From the NCBI RefSeq assembly GCF_016805305.1, contig NZ_JAERQN010000004.1, forward strand, positions 62,001 through 126,000: a stretch of 64,000 bases of DNA, given 5' to 3'. Within the stretch, counting starts at the first letter, position 1. Each line of letters starts with the position of its first letter. Source of the DNA: Falsiroseomonas ponticola (GTDB taxonomy: Bacteria > Pseudomonadota > Alphaproteobacteria > Acetobacterales > Acetobacteraceae). Below are positions 8,603 to 17,036 of this stretch, in pieces. Position numbers and translations under genes: made by a program. The notes beneath the pieces were generated by a model. The model worked only from the letters and a program-made list of their open reading frames with translations. It ran no database searches and was not told the DNA's origin.

Positions 8603-8604
8603 GC

Positions 8605-8835
8605 CTACTGATCCTCTCCGAGCGCCGCGCGAAGCCGCGCAATCGTCTCGTCCAGCCTGTCGGCGATGGCCGCAACCGCGGCGCGGGACACGCCTTCGCC
8701 AGCGACCGCCTCCGGCCTCGGCCGGGCCGCGGCATCCGCCAGGCGCTCCACCGCCGCTTCAAGCCGCGCCAGGGCGCGACCCGTCGGATCGCCCCCGGCA
8801 TCGATCCCCGCACCTGCCGCGCGTGCCCCTGACAC
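8605..8835 (-). CDS. Small coiled-coil protein upstream of zapA
   Basis: About 76 residues from a GTG at 8835; an in-frame ATG at 8934 would give 109. The visible part is mostly helical, with RALARLEAAVERLADAA and AAIADRLDETIARLRAAL. It lies two bases before zapA. Small helical proteins at this position are common in alphaproteobacteria, often annotated as DUF4164-like; they may act with ZapA. No defined function. The start is uncertain because neither candidate has a strong ribosome binding site. Confidence 0.55.
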   Translation of the reverse strand: MSGARAAGAGIDAGGDPTGRALARLEAAVERLADAAARPRPEAVAGEGVSRAAVAAIADRLDETIARLRAALGEDQ

Positions 8836-8955
8836 GGTTGTTCCGAAGCCCCCAAGCCTGATCCGATGCCGGTGCCCGCGCGGCGCCAAGGGCGCTTGCC
8901 GCAGACGTTGCCGGCATGCTGCAACGCTTTGCATGCAAGGCCCTGCGGGTCAACG

Positions 8956-9426
8956 GTGAGCGCGAGTCCCCTGCCCTTCGCCGCCCCCTTTCCCCCCGCC
9001 GTCACGGTGGTGTCGCCAGCGGAGGCGATGGCCGCGCTGTCGCTGGCGGGCCCGCGCGGCGTGACGCTGCTCTCGGCCGAGGGCGCCGCCGGCTTCCTCG
9101 GCCCCCGCGCCTGGCGCGTCCTGGTCGATTCCGCGCGCGCGGCGCATCCCGGCGTGGCGGCGGCGGATCTGCTGTGCTGCGGCCGGGCGCCCGGCGATGC
9201 GCTGGCGGCGTTGCGCGCGGGTTGTCGCGGCATCGTGCTTGATGGGTCCTCGCCCGCCTTCGCGGCCATCGCCGCGGCCTGCGCGGAAGGCGGCGCAGCC
9301 CTGCTTCCCGGCCGCCCCCCGGCGCTCGAGGCCCGGTCGCTCGACCTCCGCCGCGCCGCCGGAAAGGCACGGCTCGCCGCCTGGCTGGCCGTTCCGCCGG
9401 ATGACACGCGCGGACACCTGCGCTAG
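8956..9426 (+). CDS. Hypothetical protein upstream of fructose-bisphosphate aldolase
   Basis: About 156 residues from a GTG at 8956 (VSASPLPFAAPF). Segments such as AVTVVSPAEAMAALSLAGPRGVTLLS and GCRGIVLDGSSPAFAAIAAAC look like alternating strands and helices of a small alpha/beta protein. No family is recognised with confidence. It ends 47 bases before fba and may share its transcript. Codon use and G+C match the neighbours, so it is probably a real gene. Confidence 0.55.
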   Translation: MSASPLPFAAPFPPAVTVVSPAEAMAALSLAGPRGVTLLSAEGAAGFLGPRAWRVLVDSARAAHPGVAAADLLCCGRAPGDALAALRAGCRGIVLDGSSPAFAAIAAACAEGGAALLPGRPPALEARSLDLRRAAGKARLAAWLAVPPDDTRGHLR

Positions 9427-9473
9427 ACCCCCGGCCAAGCCCGCAACCGCCGTAGACCGAGGAAAATTCCACG

Positions 9474-10385
9474 ATGCGCCTGACGCCGAAGGTCCAGGAA
9501 ATCCTGTCCTGGTACGAGAGCGACAACCCCGGGGTGAAGGCCAACCTCGCCCGCATCCTGATGCAGGGGAAGCTCGGCGGCACCGGCCGCATGGTGATCC
9601 TGCCGGTGGACCAGGGCTTCGAGCATGGCCCCGCCCGCAGCTTCGCGCCGAACCCCGCGGCCTATGACCCGCGCTACCTGTTCGAGCTGGCGCTGGAAGC
9701 CGACCTCAACGCCTATGCCGCGCCGCTCGGCATGATCGAGGCCGGCGCCGCCACCTATGCCGGCTGCATCCCGACCATCCTCAAGATGAACAGCAGCAAC
9801 AGCCTGTCCACCACCAAGGACCAGGCCGTGACGGCGACGATCGGCGATGCGCTGCGCCTCGGCTGCTCCGCCATCGGCTTCACCATCTATCCGGGCTCCG
9901 AATACCAGTTCGAGATGATGGAGGAGCTGCGGGAGCTGGCGGAGGAGGCGAAGTCCGTCGGCCTCGCCGTCGTCGTGTGGTCCTATCCGCGCGGCCCGAT
10001 GCTGGACAAGGTCGGCGAGACCGCGCTCGACATCTGCGCCTATGCCGCGCACATGGCCGCGCTGGCCGGCGCGCACATCATCAAGGTGAAGCCGCCGACC
10101 GCGGCGATCAGCCTGGATGCCGCCAAGGCCACCTACACGAAGAACCCGGTCGAGGACGATGCCGCGAAGCGCTTCGCGCATATCGTGCAGGCCTGCTTCG
10201 GCGGCCGTCGCCTGGTGGTGTTCTCCGGCGGCGAGGCGAAGGGGCAGGAGGACATCCTGAAGGAGGTCCGCGCCATCCATGCCGGCGGCGGCAACGGCTC
10301 CATCATGGGCCGCAACGCCTTCCAGCGCCCGAAGGCGGAAGCGGTGGCGCTGCTGAACGCGATCATCGACGTCTACAAGAACTGA
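9474..10385 (+). CDS. fbaB: Class I fructose-bisphosphate aldolase (DhnA/FbaB type)
   Basis: A 303-residue TIM-barrel Schiff-base aldolase. It has VILPVDQGFEHGP near the N-terminus, the lysine strand HIIKVKPPT, and the phosphate-binding end VVFSGGEAKGQ with NGSIMGRNAFQRP. These are typical of archaeal-type class I aldolases (DhnA family). The enzyme interconverts fructose-1,6-bisphosphate with the triose phosphates. AGGAAAA lies about 9 bases before the ATG. A strong terminator follows, so the gene forms a unit of one or two genes. Confidence 0.85.
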   Translation: MRLTPKVQEILSWYESDNPGVKANLARILMQGKLGGTGRMVILPVDQGFEHGPARSFAPNPAAYDPRYLFELALEADLNAYAAPLGMIEAGAATYAGCIPTILKMNSSNSLSTTKDQAVTATIGDALRLGCSAIGFTIYPGSEYQFEMMEELRELAEEAKSVGLAVVVWSYPRGPMLDKVGETALDICAYAAHMAALAGAHIIKVKPPTAAISLDAAKATYTKNPVEDDAAKRFAHIVQACFGGRRLVVFSGGEAKGQEDILKEVRAIHAGGGNGSIMGRNAFQRPKAEAVALLNAIIDVYKN

Positions 10386-10414
10386 TCGCCCTGCCCCTGG
10401 CAGGCGGTCGCGAG

Positions 10415-10441
10415 GGCGGCGGGGGGAACCCCGCCGCCTTT
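10415..10441 (+). terminator. Intrinsic terminator after fbaB
   Basis: A 10-bp perfect stem (10415-10424 with 10429-10438) has a GGAA loop followed directly by TTTG, 29 bases after the fbaB stop. Confidence 0.8.
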
Positions 10442-10510
10442 GTCGTCCAGGGAGGGGCCGTTTCGGGCCGGGCCGAAGCATGGCCGGCGCGGCGCGGGCC
10501 AGGATGAGCC

Positions 10511-11239
10511 ATGGACAACCTTCCCCTCATCCTCCTCGTCTTCCTCCTGGCCGGGCTCGCCAAGGGCATCATCGGGCTTGGCCTGCCGACCATCTCCATC
10601 GGCCTGCTGGCGCTGGTGATGCCGCCGGCGGAGGCGGCCTCCCTGCTGCTGCTGCCCTCCCTCGCCACCAACGTCATGCAATGCGCGGGGCCGGCGCTGC
10701 GGCCGCTGCTGCTCCGGCTCTGGCCCATGCTGGCGGCGCTGGTGCCCGGCTGCTTCGCGGGCATAGGCCTGCTGACGGCGGGCGGCCCGGCGGCGCTCGG
10801 CCTGCTCGGGGCCGCGCTGGTGGCCTATGCCGCCTGGGGCCTCGTCTCGCCCCCGCTGCTTCTGCCGAAGCGGGCGGAGCGGCTTTCCGCCCTGCCGGTC
10901 GGCCTGCTGGGCGGCGTCATCACCGGCGCCACCGGCGTCTTCGTCATGCCGGTGGTGCCCTGGCTGGGCGCGCTCGGCCTGGCGCGGGATGCGCTGGTGC
11001 AGGCGCTGGGGCTCGCCTTCCTGGCGGCGACCGTCGCGCTCGGCCTGGCGCTGGCCTGGGCGGGCGCGGTGACGCCCGCGACCTCGCTCGGCTCGCTGCT
11101 CGCCCTGCCGCCGGCGCTGCTCGGCATGGCGATCGGCACGCGGCTGCGCGGGCGCATCGCGGCGGCGCTGTTCCGGCGGCTGTTCTTCCTGGCGCTGCTC
11201 GGCATCGGCGCGCAGCTTGCCTGGCGCGCAGTATCGTGA
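10511..11239 (+). CDS. TauE/SafE family sulfite/organosulfonate exporter
   Basis: A 242-residue integral membrane protein with about seven or eight hydrophobic segments. It has the duplicated TauE/SafE signature: GLAKGIIGLGLPT near the N-terminus and GLLGGVITGATGVFVMPVVPWL in the middle. Family members export sulfite, sulfoacetate or related anions across the inner membrane. No sulfur metabolism genes are near, so the substrate is unknown. A second, diverged paralogue lies at 15769-16518. Confidence 0.75.
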   Translation: MDNLPLILLVFLLAGLAKGIIGLGLPTISIGLLALVMPPAEAASLLLLPSLATNVMQCAGPALRPLLLRLWPMLAALVPGCFAGIGLLTAGGPAALGLLGAALVAYAAWGLVSPPLLLPKRAERLSALPVGLLGGVITGATGVFVMPVVPWLGALGLARDALVQALGLAFLAATVALGLALAWAGAVTPATSLGSLLALPPALLGMAIGTRLRGRIAAALFRRLFFLALLGIGAQLAWRAVS

Positions 11240-11282
11240 TTGTGCGTTGCATCCAATCGCCGTCATCGCGCGTATCGCGGGC

Positions 11283-11696
11283 ATGCTCATCCTCGCGATC
11301 CGTATTGCCGCCCTGGTTCCCCTGATCGCCGGCGCCGCCGGGGTGGTGAGCGGCGCGGGGTTCCTGGGTGAGCCGGCCGGCCCGGCGACGGACAGCCATT
11401 TGCGCTACCTCTCGGGCCTGCTGCTCGGCCTTGGCATCCTCGCCTGGTGGTGCGCGGCGGACATGAAGCGGCGCGGCGGGGTCTTCACCATCCTGGTGCT
11501 GATCGTGGCGCTGGGGGGGCTGGCGCGGCTCATGGGCGTGCTCGGCCATGGGCGGCCGCCGATGCCGCATCTGCTGGCGCTGGGCATGGAATTGGTGGTC
11601 ACGCCCGGGCTGTGGCTGTGGTGGCGCGCATCGAGGGTGGAGGCGGAGGCCGATCCGCGCCCGGCGGACCTCTATCGCTGGCTGGGTGGCGCCTGA
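11283..11696 (+). CDS. Small membrane protein, DUF4345-like
   Basis: A 137-residue protein with four hydrophobic helices. Its pattern resembles DUF4345: [10 protein letters not shown] after the first helix, [16 protein letters not shown], then [16 protein letters not shown]. The function of this family is unknown. ATG 11283 begins directly with the first membrane helix; an ATG at 11217 inside the previous gene is less likely. It starts 44 bases after the exporter gene and may be co-transcribed. Confidence 0.6.
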   Translation: MLILAIRIAALVPLIAGAAGVVSGAGFLGEPAGPATDSHLRYLSGLLLGLGILAWWCAADMKRRGGVFTILVLIVALGGLARLMGVLGHGRPPMPHLLALGMELVVTPGLWLWWRASRVEAEADPRPADLYRWLGGA

Positions 11697-11745
11697 GGCG
11701 CGACGCCCCCTTCCCAAGCCGCCGCCGGCGCGCGACATCCCGCCC

Positions 11746-12387
11746 ATGCCCGCGCCCGAACGAGACTGCCGCCTCTACCTCATCACCCCGCCCGCGCTGC
11801 CGGACCTGCCGGGCTTCGCGGAGAGCCTGCGCCGCGCCCTGGATGCCGGGGATGTCGCCGCGCTGCAGATCCGCCTGAAGGACGTGCCGGACGAGGCCAT
11901 CCTGCGCGCGACAGAGGTGATCCTGCCCATCGGCCAGGCCGCCGGCGTCGCCGTGCTGATGAATGACCGGATGGACCTGGCGAAGCGCGCGGGCTGCGAC
12001 GGCGTGCATCTCGGCCAGGGGGATGGCGACCCGGCCGCGGCGCGCAAGCTGCTGGGGGCGGAGGCGACGATCGGCGTGACCTGCCATGCTTCCCGCCACC
12101 TGGCGATGGAGGCCGGGGAGGCGGGCGCGGACTACGTCGCCTTCGGGGCCTTCTTCCCGACCACCACCAAGGACGCGAAGCACCACGCCGACCCCGAGAT
12201 CCTGGAATGGTGGAGCGAGATGTTCGAGCTCCCCTCAGTCGCCATCGGCGGGATTTCCGCGGCGAATTGCGCGCCGCTGGTCCGCGCGGGGGCCAATTTC
12301 CTGGCCGTGGTCGGCGCGGTGTGGAGCCATCCGGAGGGCCCCGCCGCCGGCGTGCGCGCGATGAACGCGGCGATCGCCTCAGCCTGA
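11746..12387 (+). CDS. thiE: Thiamine-phosphate synthase
   Basis: A 213-residue TIM-barrel enzyme with the ThiE motifs: LYLITPP at the start, [42 protein letters not shown] and VAIGGI. It joins HMP-pyrophosphate and thiazole phosphate to form thiamine phosphate. No other thiamine genes or TPP riboswitch are visible; the 49-base upstream gap is too short for one. The 3' end overlaps the convergent gene by 9 bases. Confidence 0.85.
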   Translation: MPAPERDCRLYLITPPALPDLPGFAESLRRALDAGDVAALQIRLKDVPDEAILRATEVILPIGQAAGVAVLMNDRMDLAKRAGCDGVHLGQGDGDPAAARKLLGAEATIGVTCHASRHLAMEAGEAGADYVAFGAFFPTTTKDAKHHADPEILEWWSEMFELPSVAIGGISAANCAPLVRAGANFLAVVGAVWSHPEGPAAGVRAMNAAIASA

Positions 12388-12831
12388 GCGGGAGGGCCGC
12401 CAGACCGCGCGGAAGACGAGCCCCGCCACCGCGCCGATCGCCGCCCCCTGCAGGAAGGGCCGCCAGCCCAGCCCGGCGCCGGCGCCGCCGATCAGCCCGC
12501 CCAGCAGCAGGCCACCGCCCAGCGCCCCCGCCAGCGCACAGGCCAGCAGGCCCTGGCGGCGGATCGCGGCCAGGCCCAGATGCATCGGCAGCCCGCCCAG
12601 CAGGGTGAAGAGCATGGCGAAGGGCAGCAGCGGCAGCGAATCGAGCCAGAGGTCCAGCGCCGCCCGCCACGCCGCGGCGTCCTCGGGCATCGCGGCCTCC
12701 CCGCGCAGCATGGCCAGCAGCGCGATGGCCGGCACGCCGACCGCCATGGCGGCAAGGGAGGCTAGCAGGATGCCGGCCGCCAGCCGCCGCAGGCCGCTGC
12801 CGGTGACGCGTGCGAGGAATTGGGAACCCAT
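12379..12831 (-). CDS. Hypothetical membrane protein
   Basis: A 150-residue protein with about four predicted membrane helices, including [20 protein letters not shown] and a glycine-rich segment [19 protein letters not shown] loop with [17 protein letters not shown] lies between helices. No family was recognised. It has normal codon use for the window. It is convergent with and overlaps the end of thiE by 9 bases. ATG at 12831 gives a protein starting MGSQFLARV; an upstream in-frame start at 12918 is less likely. Confidence 0.55.
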   Translation of the reverse strand: MGSQFLARVTGSGLRRLAAGILLASLAAMAVGVPAIALLAMLRGEAAMPEDAAAWRAALDLWLDSLPLLPFAMLFTLLGGLPMHLGLAAIRRQGLLACALAGALGGGLLLGGLIGGAGAGLGWRPFLQGAAIGAVAGLVFRAVWRPSRSG

Positions 12832-12943
12832 GCGCCGACCCTGCCACGGGCCGCCATCCGGGTCACGCTGCCTCCCTTGACCCCCGGTGCCTTGACCCAC
12901 GGTGCCGGGCCGGCGCATGCCGCCCGACCTGGAGGATCCCGCG

Positions 12944-13819
12944 ATGCGCCTGGCCTATGAGACCTGCGACGTCTTCACCGACCGCCGCTTCGGCGGCAAC
13001 CCGCTGGCCGTCGTGCGCGATGCCGCCGGGCTGGACACCGCGGTCATGCAGGCGGTGGCGCGGGAGTTCAACCTCAGCGAGACGGTCTTCGTGGAGGCGG
13101 CGGACGAACCCACCGCCACCGCGCGGATCCGCATCTTCACCACCGCGATGGAACTGCCCTTCGCGGGCCATCCCAATGTCGGCGCCGCCGTGCTGGTGGC
13201 GCGCTACCTCGGCATCCAGGGGGACCGGCTGCGGCTGGACCAGGCGGCGGGGCGCGTGGAGGCGACGCTGGGGCGGGACGAGACCGGGCATGTGGTGGCC
13301 GCCACCATCACCGCGCCGAAGCCCTTCACGCTCGGCCAGGCGCTGGATCCCGCCGCCATGGCCGCCTGCGCCGGGCTGCCGGGCGGCGTGGGGGATCCCG
13401 TCATCGCATCCTGCGGCACGCCCTTCGCGGTGGCGGAGGTGGCGGATGAGGCGACGCTCGCCGCCGCGGAGCCCGATGTGGCCGCCTTCCGGCGGCACCT
13501 GCCGCCCGGCCTCGCCATCGGGCTGCACCTCTTCTGCCGCCAGGGGGAGGCGGAGGGGGTGGTGCGGCTGCGCAGCCGCATGTTCGCCCCGCTGGGCGGC
13601 ATGGCGGAGGACCCGGCGACGGGCTCCGCCAATGTCGCGCTGGGCGGCCTGCTGCTGCACCGCGGCGGCGGCGATCGCCTGGTCCTCTCGATCGAGCAGG
13701 GCATGGAGATGGGCCGGCCCAGCCAGCTGGACGTGACGGCGTGGCGGGAGGCCGGCGCGATCCGCGTCTCGGTCGGCGGCGGCGTCGTCGCCGTCAGCCG
13801 GGGCTGGCTGTACCTGTAG
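12944..13819 (+). CDS. PhzF family phenazine biosynthesis-like protein
   Basis: A 291-residue diaminopimelate-epimerase-fold protein. It has DVFTDRRFGGNPLAVV near the N-terminus, FNLSETVFV with the catalytic-type Glu, ELPFAGHPNVGAA, and AEDPATGSANVALGG in the second half. These are standard PhzF isomerase motifs. Most such proteins are not in phenazine pathways, and no phenazine genes are present, so the substrate is unknown. GGAGG about 8 bases upstream supports ATG 12944 over the earlier ATG at 12902. Confidence 0.8.
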   Translation: MRLAYETCDVFTDRRFGGNPLAVVRDAAGLDTAVMQAVAREFNLSETVFVEAADEPTATARIRIFTTAMELPFAGHPNVGAAVLVARYLGIQGDRLRLDQAAGRVEATLGRDETGHVVAATITAPKPFTLGQALDPAAMAACAGLPGGVGDPVIASCGTPFAVAEVADEATLAAAEPDVAAFRRHLPPGLAIGLHLFCRQGEAEGVVRLRSRMFAPLGGMAEDPATGSANVALGGLLLHRGGGDRLVLSIEQGMEMGRPSQLDVTAWREAGAIRVSVGGGVVAVSRGWLYL

Positions 13820-13829
13820 CGCCCCGCCA

Positions 13830-14204
13830 TCAGGGCGACCGGAAGCGGGCCCCATCCGCGCGGATGAAGACGCGCAGCGGCGTGGTGCCGGCGCCGCTGC
13901 CATCCAGCCCGCGCCAGCGGCCATTGGTGCAGAGCACGCCGCCGCCCGCGACCGGCACGGCATCGAAGACGACGGTGTTCAGGATGCGCTCCCCGGCCGG
14001 GGAGACGGCGGTGAAATCCGTGCGGCATTCCCCACCGACGCGGACGGGGTCGTAGTCGTCGATCATCCAGCCGCCGCCGCCCGTGCTCTCGAACCGCCGT
14101 TCCAGCGGCGGCCAGGCGGCGAAGTCGGCGGGGGATTGGGCCCGTGCCGGCGCGGCCGCGGCCAGCGCGACCAGCAGGGCGGAGAGGATGGATCGGTGCT
14201 GCAT
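13830..14204 (-). CDS. Small secreted protein of unknown function
   Basis: A 124-residue protein with a clear Sec signal peptide (ILSALLVALAAAAPARAQ). A beta-rich mature part follows, with GGGGWMIDDYDPVRVGGECRTDF and two cysteines, which may form a disulfide. It is probably periplasmic. No family was recognised. It is convergent with the PhzF-like gene (10 bases apart). A perfect 8-bp inverted repeat lies 18 bases upstream of its start. Confidence 0.6.
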   Translation of the reverse strand: MQHRSILSALLVALAAAAPARAQSPADFAAWPPLERRFESTGGGGWMIDDYDPVRVGGECRTDFTAVSPAGERILNTVVFDAVPVAGGGVLCTNGRWRGLDGSGAGTTPLRVFIRADGARFRSP

Positions 14205-14221
14205 GGCGTGGTCCCCGTTGC

Positions 14222-14242
14222 GGCAGGGTCCTGCACCCTGCC
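14222..14242. repeat. Inverted repeat upstream of small secreted protein
   Basis: A perfect 8-bp inverted repeat, GGCAGGGT and ACCCTGCC, separated by CCTGC. It sits 18 bases before the minus-strand start at 14204. It could be an operator or a leader hairpin; nothing more can be said. Confidence 0.45.
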
Positions 14243-14353
14243 CCCAAGCTACGGGCCGGCAGGCGCCCTGGATGCAACGCGCGGCGGAATCCCCGCGCCG
14301 GGCGCGCGCCACGAAACCGGCACCGGTCGCTTCCGCAACGAAGCCGGATCGTT

Positions 14354-14384
14354 CTAGGCTTCGCCGTCGCCTCACGGCGCCTAG
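14354..14384. repeat. Stem-loop in divergent intergenic region
   Basis: Outer arms CTAGGC and GCCTAG enclose inner arms GCCGT and ACGGC, with a 3-base bulge. The element lies in a 263-base gap between two divergent genes for small secreted proteins. No T run follows. It may be an operator or part of the leader of the 14468 gene. CTAG is generally rare in proteobacterial genomes, which makes the paired CTAG ends notable. Confidence 0.4.
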
Positions 14385-14467
14385 GGCGGACGGCGCCCGG
14401 ATGGCCCGCCCTCGACGCGAAACGGGCGGCCAACCGTGCGCCGTCCCGGCGCCCCAGGAGGAAGACC

Positions 14468-14944
14468 ATGCCCCGTCACACCCTGGCCGCCGCCGCCGCG
14501 GCCGCCCTTCTCCTCGCCGCACCGGTGCTGGCGCAGAACTTCAACCGGCCCCCTTCCTTCGGAACGCTCAACCTCAGCGCCAATTTCGCGCCGGACCCGA
14601 CGGTGGTGGCGGTGACGGCGGGCGGCAACCTGCCCGCCGAACGGCTGGGCGGATCGCAATGCGTGGGCTCCATCGCGGATGCGCCGGATGTGCGGCTGAA
14701 CTACCGCGCCGGGCAGGGGCTGCCGCTCTACATCTCCGCCGTCTCGCGCGCCGATGTCACGCTGGTGGTGAACCTGCCGAACGGGCAATGGGCCTGCAAC
14801 GACGACCATGCCGGCAGCACCAATGCGGGCCTGGTGTTCCGCAACCCGCAATCCGGCCAGTACGACATCTGGATCGGCCATTACGACCGCGGCAGCCGCG
14901 TGCCGGCACAGCTGCGGATCAGCGAGATTCCACCGGCCCGCTGA
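14468..14944 (+). CDS. Secreted protein with pre-peptidase-like beta domain
   Basis: A 158-residue protein with a signal peptide (LAAAAAAALLLAAPVLAQ). The mature domain has a fixed Cys pair (SQCVGSIADAPDVRLNY and NGQWACNDDHAG) and ends with SGQYDIWIGHYDRGS. This resembles small beta-sandwich proteins found in secreted enzymes. It is probably periplasmic or extracellular; function unknown. A strong AGGAGGAAG ribosome binding site supports the start. Confidence 0.65.
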   Translation: MPRHTLAAAAAAALLLAAPVLAQNFNRPPSFGTLNLSANFAPDPTVVAVTAGGNLPAERLGGSQCVGSIADAPDVRLNYRAGQGLPLYISAVSRADVTLVVNLPNGQWACNDDHAGSTNAGLVFRNPQSGQYDIWIGHYDRGSRVPAQLRISEIPPAR

Positions 14945-15003
14945 CCTGACGCGGCGCGGTGCCCGCCCCACATGCGGGCGGGCATCACGGCGCGGGCGAG
15001 ACC

Positions 15004-15726
15004 ATGGATGAGCTGACCTTCCACACGCGCCTGCACCAGGGCGGCACCATCCTGGATGTCGGCGCGCATGACGGGCTGCTCACCCTGCCCTTCGCGGCCC
15101 TGCCGCGCAGCCAGGTGCTGGCCTTCGAGCCGCTGCCCAGCGCCTTCGCGCGGCTCGATGCCGCGATCCGCGCCGCGCATGGCGGCGCCGTGCCCGCGCA
15201 TGTCGCGCTGCGCCGCGAAGCCCTCGGCGCGGCGCCGGGGCGGCTCACGCTCTCGGTCCCGGTGCTCGATGGCGTGGTGCAGGAGCAATGGGCGAGCGCG
15301 GCCAAGGACTATGCCGGCTTCGGCTCCGTCACCGTCGAACGGCATGCGGTGGAGGTCGTGACCATCGACAGCCTCGGCCTGCATGACCTGGCGCATGTGA
15401 AGGTGGATGCCGAGGGGTTCGAGGAGGAGGTGCTGCGCGGAGCCGCGGAGACGCTGCGCCGCTGCCGCCCCGTGCTGAGCCTGGAGGTGGAGGAACGCCA
15501 CCGCGCGGGCAGCACGCGGGACGTACCGGCGCTGCTGGAGGGCCTGGGCTACGCCGTCCACTACCACCACGCCGCCGCCTTCCAACCCCTCGCCACCTTC
15601 GATGCCGCGACGATGCAGGTGGCGTCGCCGGATCCCGCGGTGTTCGCGGCCTCCGACCCCTACATCTTCACCTTCTATGCCTGGCCGGTGGAACGGCAGG
15701 CGGAGGTCATCGCCCGGCTTGCGTGA
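15004..15726 (+). CDS. FkbM family SAM-dependent methyltransferase
   Basis: A 240-residue Rossmann-fold methyltransferase. SAM-binding motif I is TILDVGAHDGLLTLPFA. The sequence also has QVLAFEPLPSAFARL and the FkbM hallmark VKVDAEGFEEEVLRGA. FkbM-type enzymes O-methylate sugars or polyketides; the acceptor is unknown and no glycan cluster is adjacent. ATG 15004 begins just before the domain. The stop region is duplicated in tandem just downstream. Confidence 0.75.
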   Translation: MDELTFHTRLHQGGTILDVGAHDGLLTLPFAALPRSQVLAFEPLPSAFARLDAAIRAAHGGAVPAHVALRREALGAAPGRLTLSVPVLDGVVQEQWASAAKDYAGFGSVTVERHAVEVVTIDSLGLHDLAHVKVDAEGFEEEVLRGAAETLRRCRPVLSLEVEERHRAGSTRDVPALLEGLGYAVHYHHAAAFQPLATFDAATMQVASPDPAVFAASDPYIFTFYAWPVERQAEVIARLA

Positions 15727-15739
15727 CCGGCTTGCGTGA
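15714..15739 (+). repeat. 13-bp tandem duplication across a stop codon
   Basis: CCGGCTTGCGTGA occurs twice head to tail (15714-15726 and 15727-15739). The first copy ends with the stop codon of the methyltransferase gene. It looks like a recent slippage event. Confidence 0.8.
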
Positions 15740-15768
15740 CCGGCGACGGCGCGGGACGCTGGCGCGGC

Positions 15769-16518
15769 ATGGATCATTCCTGGCTCGCCTGGCTGCTCGC
15801 GCCCGTCGCCACCACCCTGATCGCGGGGCTGAAGGGCGCCTTCGGCGGCGGCTTCGCGCTGCTCGGCATCCCGCTGCTGGCGCTGGCGATGGACCCGGTG
15901 GAGGCCGGCGCCATGCTGGCCCCGCTGTTCCTGGCGATGGATGTGGCGGCCTTCCGCTACTGGAAGCCCGGCACCTGGTCGAAGCCCGACCTCAAGGTGC
16001 TGCTGCCGGGGCTGGCCATGGGCGTCGTCATCGGCACCGCCATCGTGGCGCTGCTGCCGCGCGATGGCGTGGCGCTGGCGATGGCCGTGGTCACGCTGGG
16101 CTTCGCGGCGAAGTATTTCCTCGGCCAGGGGGAGGTCGCGCCGCGGCCCCGCAGCGCGCTGCGCGGGGTGGCGGCGGGCACGGCATCCGGCATCACCACC
16201 ATGCTGGCCCATTCCGGCGGGCCGCCGCTGGCGATGTACCTGCTGCCGCTGCAACTGCCCAAGGCCGTCTATGCCGGCACCACCAGCATCTACTTCACCA
16301 TCGCCAACCTGCTGAAGGTCGGCCCCTGGCTGATGGCGGCACCGCCGACGCCCGGGACCTGGCTGCTGATGGCGGCCTGCCTGCCCTTCGTGTGGCTCGG
16401 CGTCTGGGGCGGCTGGACGCTGCACCAGCGGCTGGACCAGAAGCGGCTATACTGGTGGTGCCACCTGCTGCTGGTGGCGACGGGGCTCAAGCTGCTGTGG
16501 GACGGGCTGGCGGGCTGA
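15769..16518 (+). CDS. TauE/SafE family exporter (second copy)
   Basis: A 249-residue polytopic membrane protein. Its paired family motifs are GLKGAFGGGFALLGIPLL in the first half and GTASGITTMLAHSGGPPLAMYLLP in the second. The AHSGGPP motif marks a different subfamily from the TauE/SafE protein at 10511. It likely exports sulfite or a related anion. ATG 15769 precedes the first membrane helix; a GTG at 15736 is an alternative. The 3' end overlaps the convergent gene by 32 bases. Confidence 0.75.
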   Translation: MDHSWLAWLLAPVATTLIAGLKGAFGGGFALLGIPLLALAMDPVEAGAMLAPLFLAMDVAAFRYWKPGTWSKPDLKVLLPGLAMGVVIGTAIVALLPRDGVALAMAVVTLGFAAKYFLGQGEVAPRPRSALRGVAAGTASGITTMLAHSGGPPLAMYLLPLQLPKAVYAGTTSIYFTIANLLKVGPWLMAAPPTPGTWLLMAACLPFVWLGVWGGWTLHQRLDQKRLYWWCHLLLVATGLKLLWDGLAG

Positions 16519-16960
16519 TCAGGGCGTTCACCTGCAACGCCAGCGCGGTTGCCACCAGCAGGGCGCAGGCGGCGTGCCCCGCCTGCCATTGCCGGCGCCA
16601 ATTCACCCAGTCCGGCGGGATGGCGCCGAGGCGCGCCCCGGCGATGAGCGTATTGACCGGTGCGACCACCACCCACCAGGTCATGAAGGCCGCGACGATC
16701 AGCAGCGTGGCGAGCAAGGCGACGTGCCCTTCCTCCGTCCCCCGCCGCCACCAGGCTAGCGCCAGGCAGGCGATCGGCGCGCCGACATAGCCGACGGCGC
16801 CGATGATGGCGTAGCCCGCATACATGCGCTGCTGCACCGTCAGCCACACATCCGGCGGCAGGTTCCACTTGCCCGGCGCTTCCAGCACATGGCCGATCGG
16901 CCCCGCCAGCGCCAGCACCAGCAACCCCACCACGACAAGGCGCGCCCAATGCAGGCCCAT
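16487..16960 (-). CDS. Four-helix membrane protein, DUF1772-like
   Basis: A 157-residue protein with four hydrophobic segments. Its layout resembles DUF1772/anthrone-oxygenase-like proteins: GHVLEAPGKWNLPPDVWLTVQQ after helix 1, AFMTWWVVVAPVNTLI in the third, and PPDWVNWRRQWQAGHA before the last. The family function is not settled. The GGGGGA ribosome binding site 7 bases upstream favours ATG 16960 over ATG 16975. Confidence 0.6.
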   Translation of the reverse strand: MGLHWARLVVVGLLVLALAGPIGHVLEAPGKWNLPPDVWLTVQQRMYAGYAIIGAVGYVGAPIACLALAWWRRGTEEGHVALLATLLIVAAFMTWWVVVAPVNTLIAGARLGAIPPDWVNWRRQWQAGHAACALLVATALALQVNALISPPARPTAA

Positions 16961-17036
16961 GGCTTCATCCCCCATTGGCGCGGGCAACGCCGGCCGGCGG
17001 GATCGGTTGCGGAAACCGCTGTTGGCGTAACGGGAT

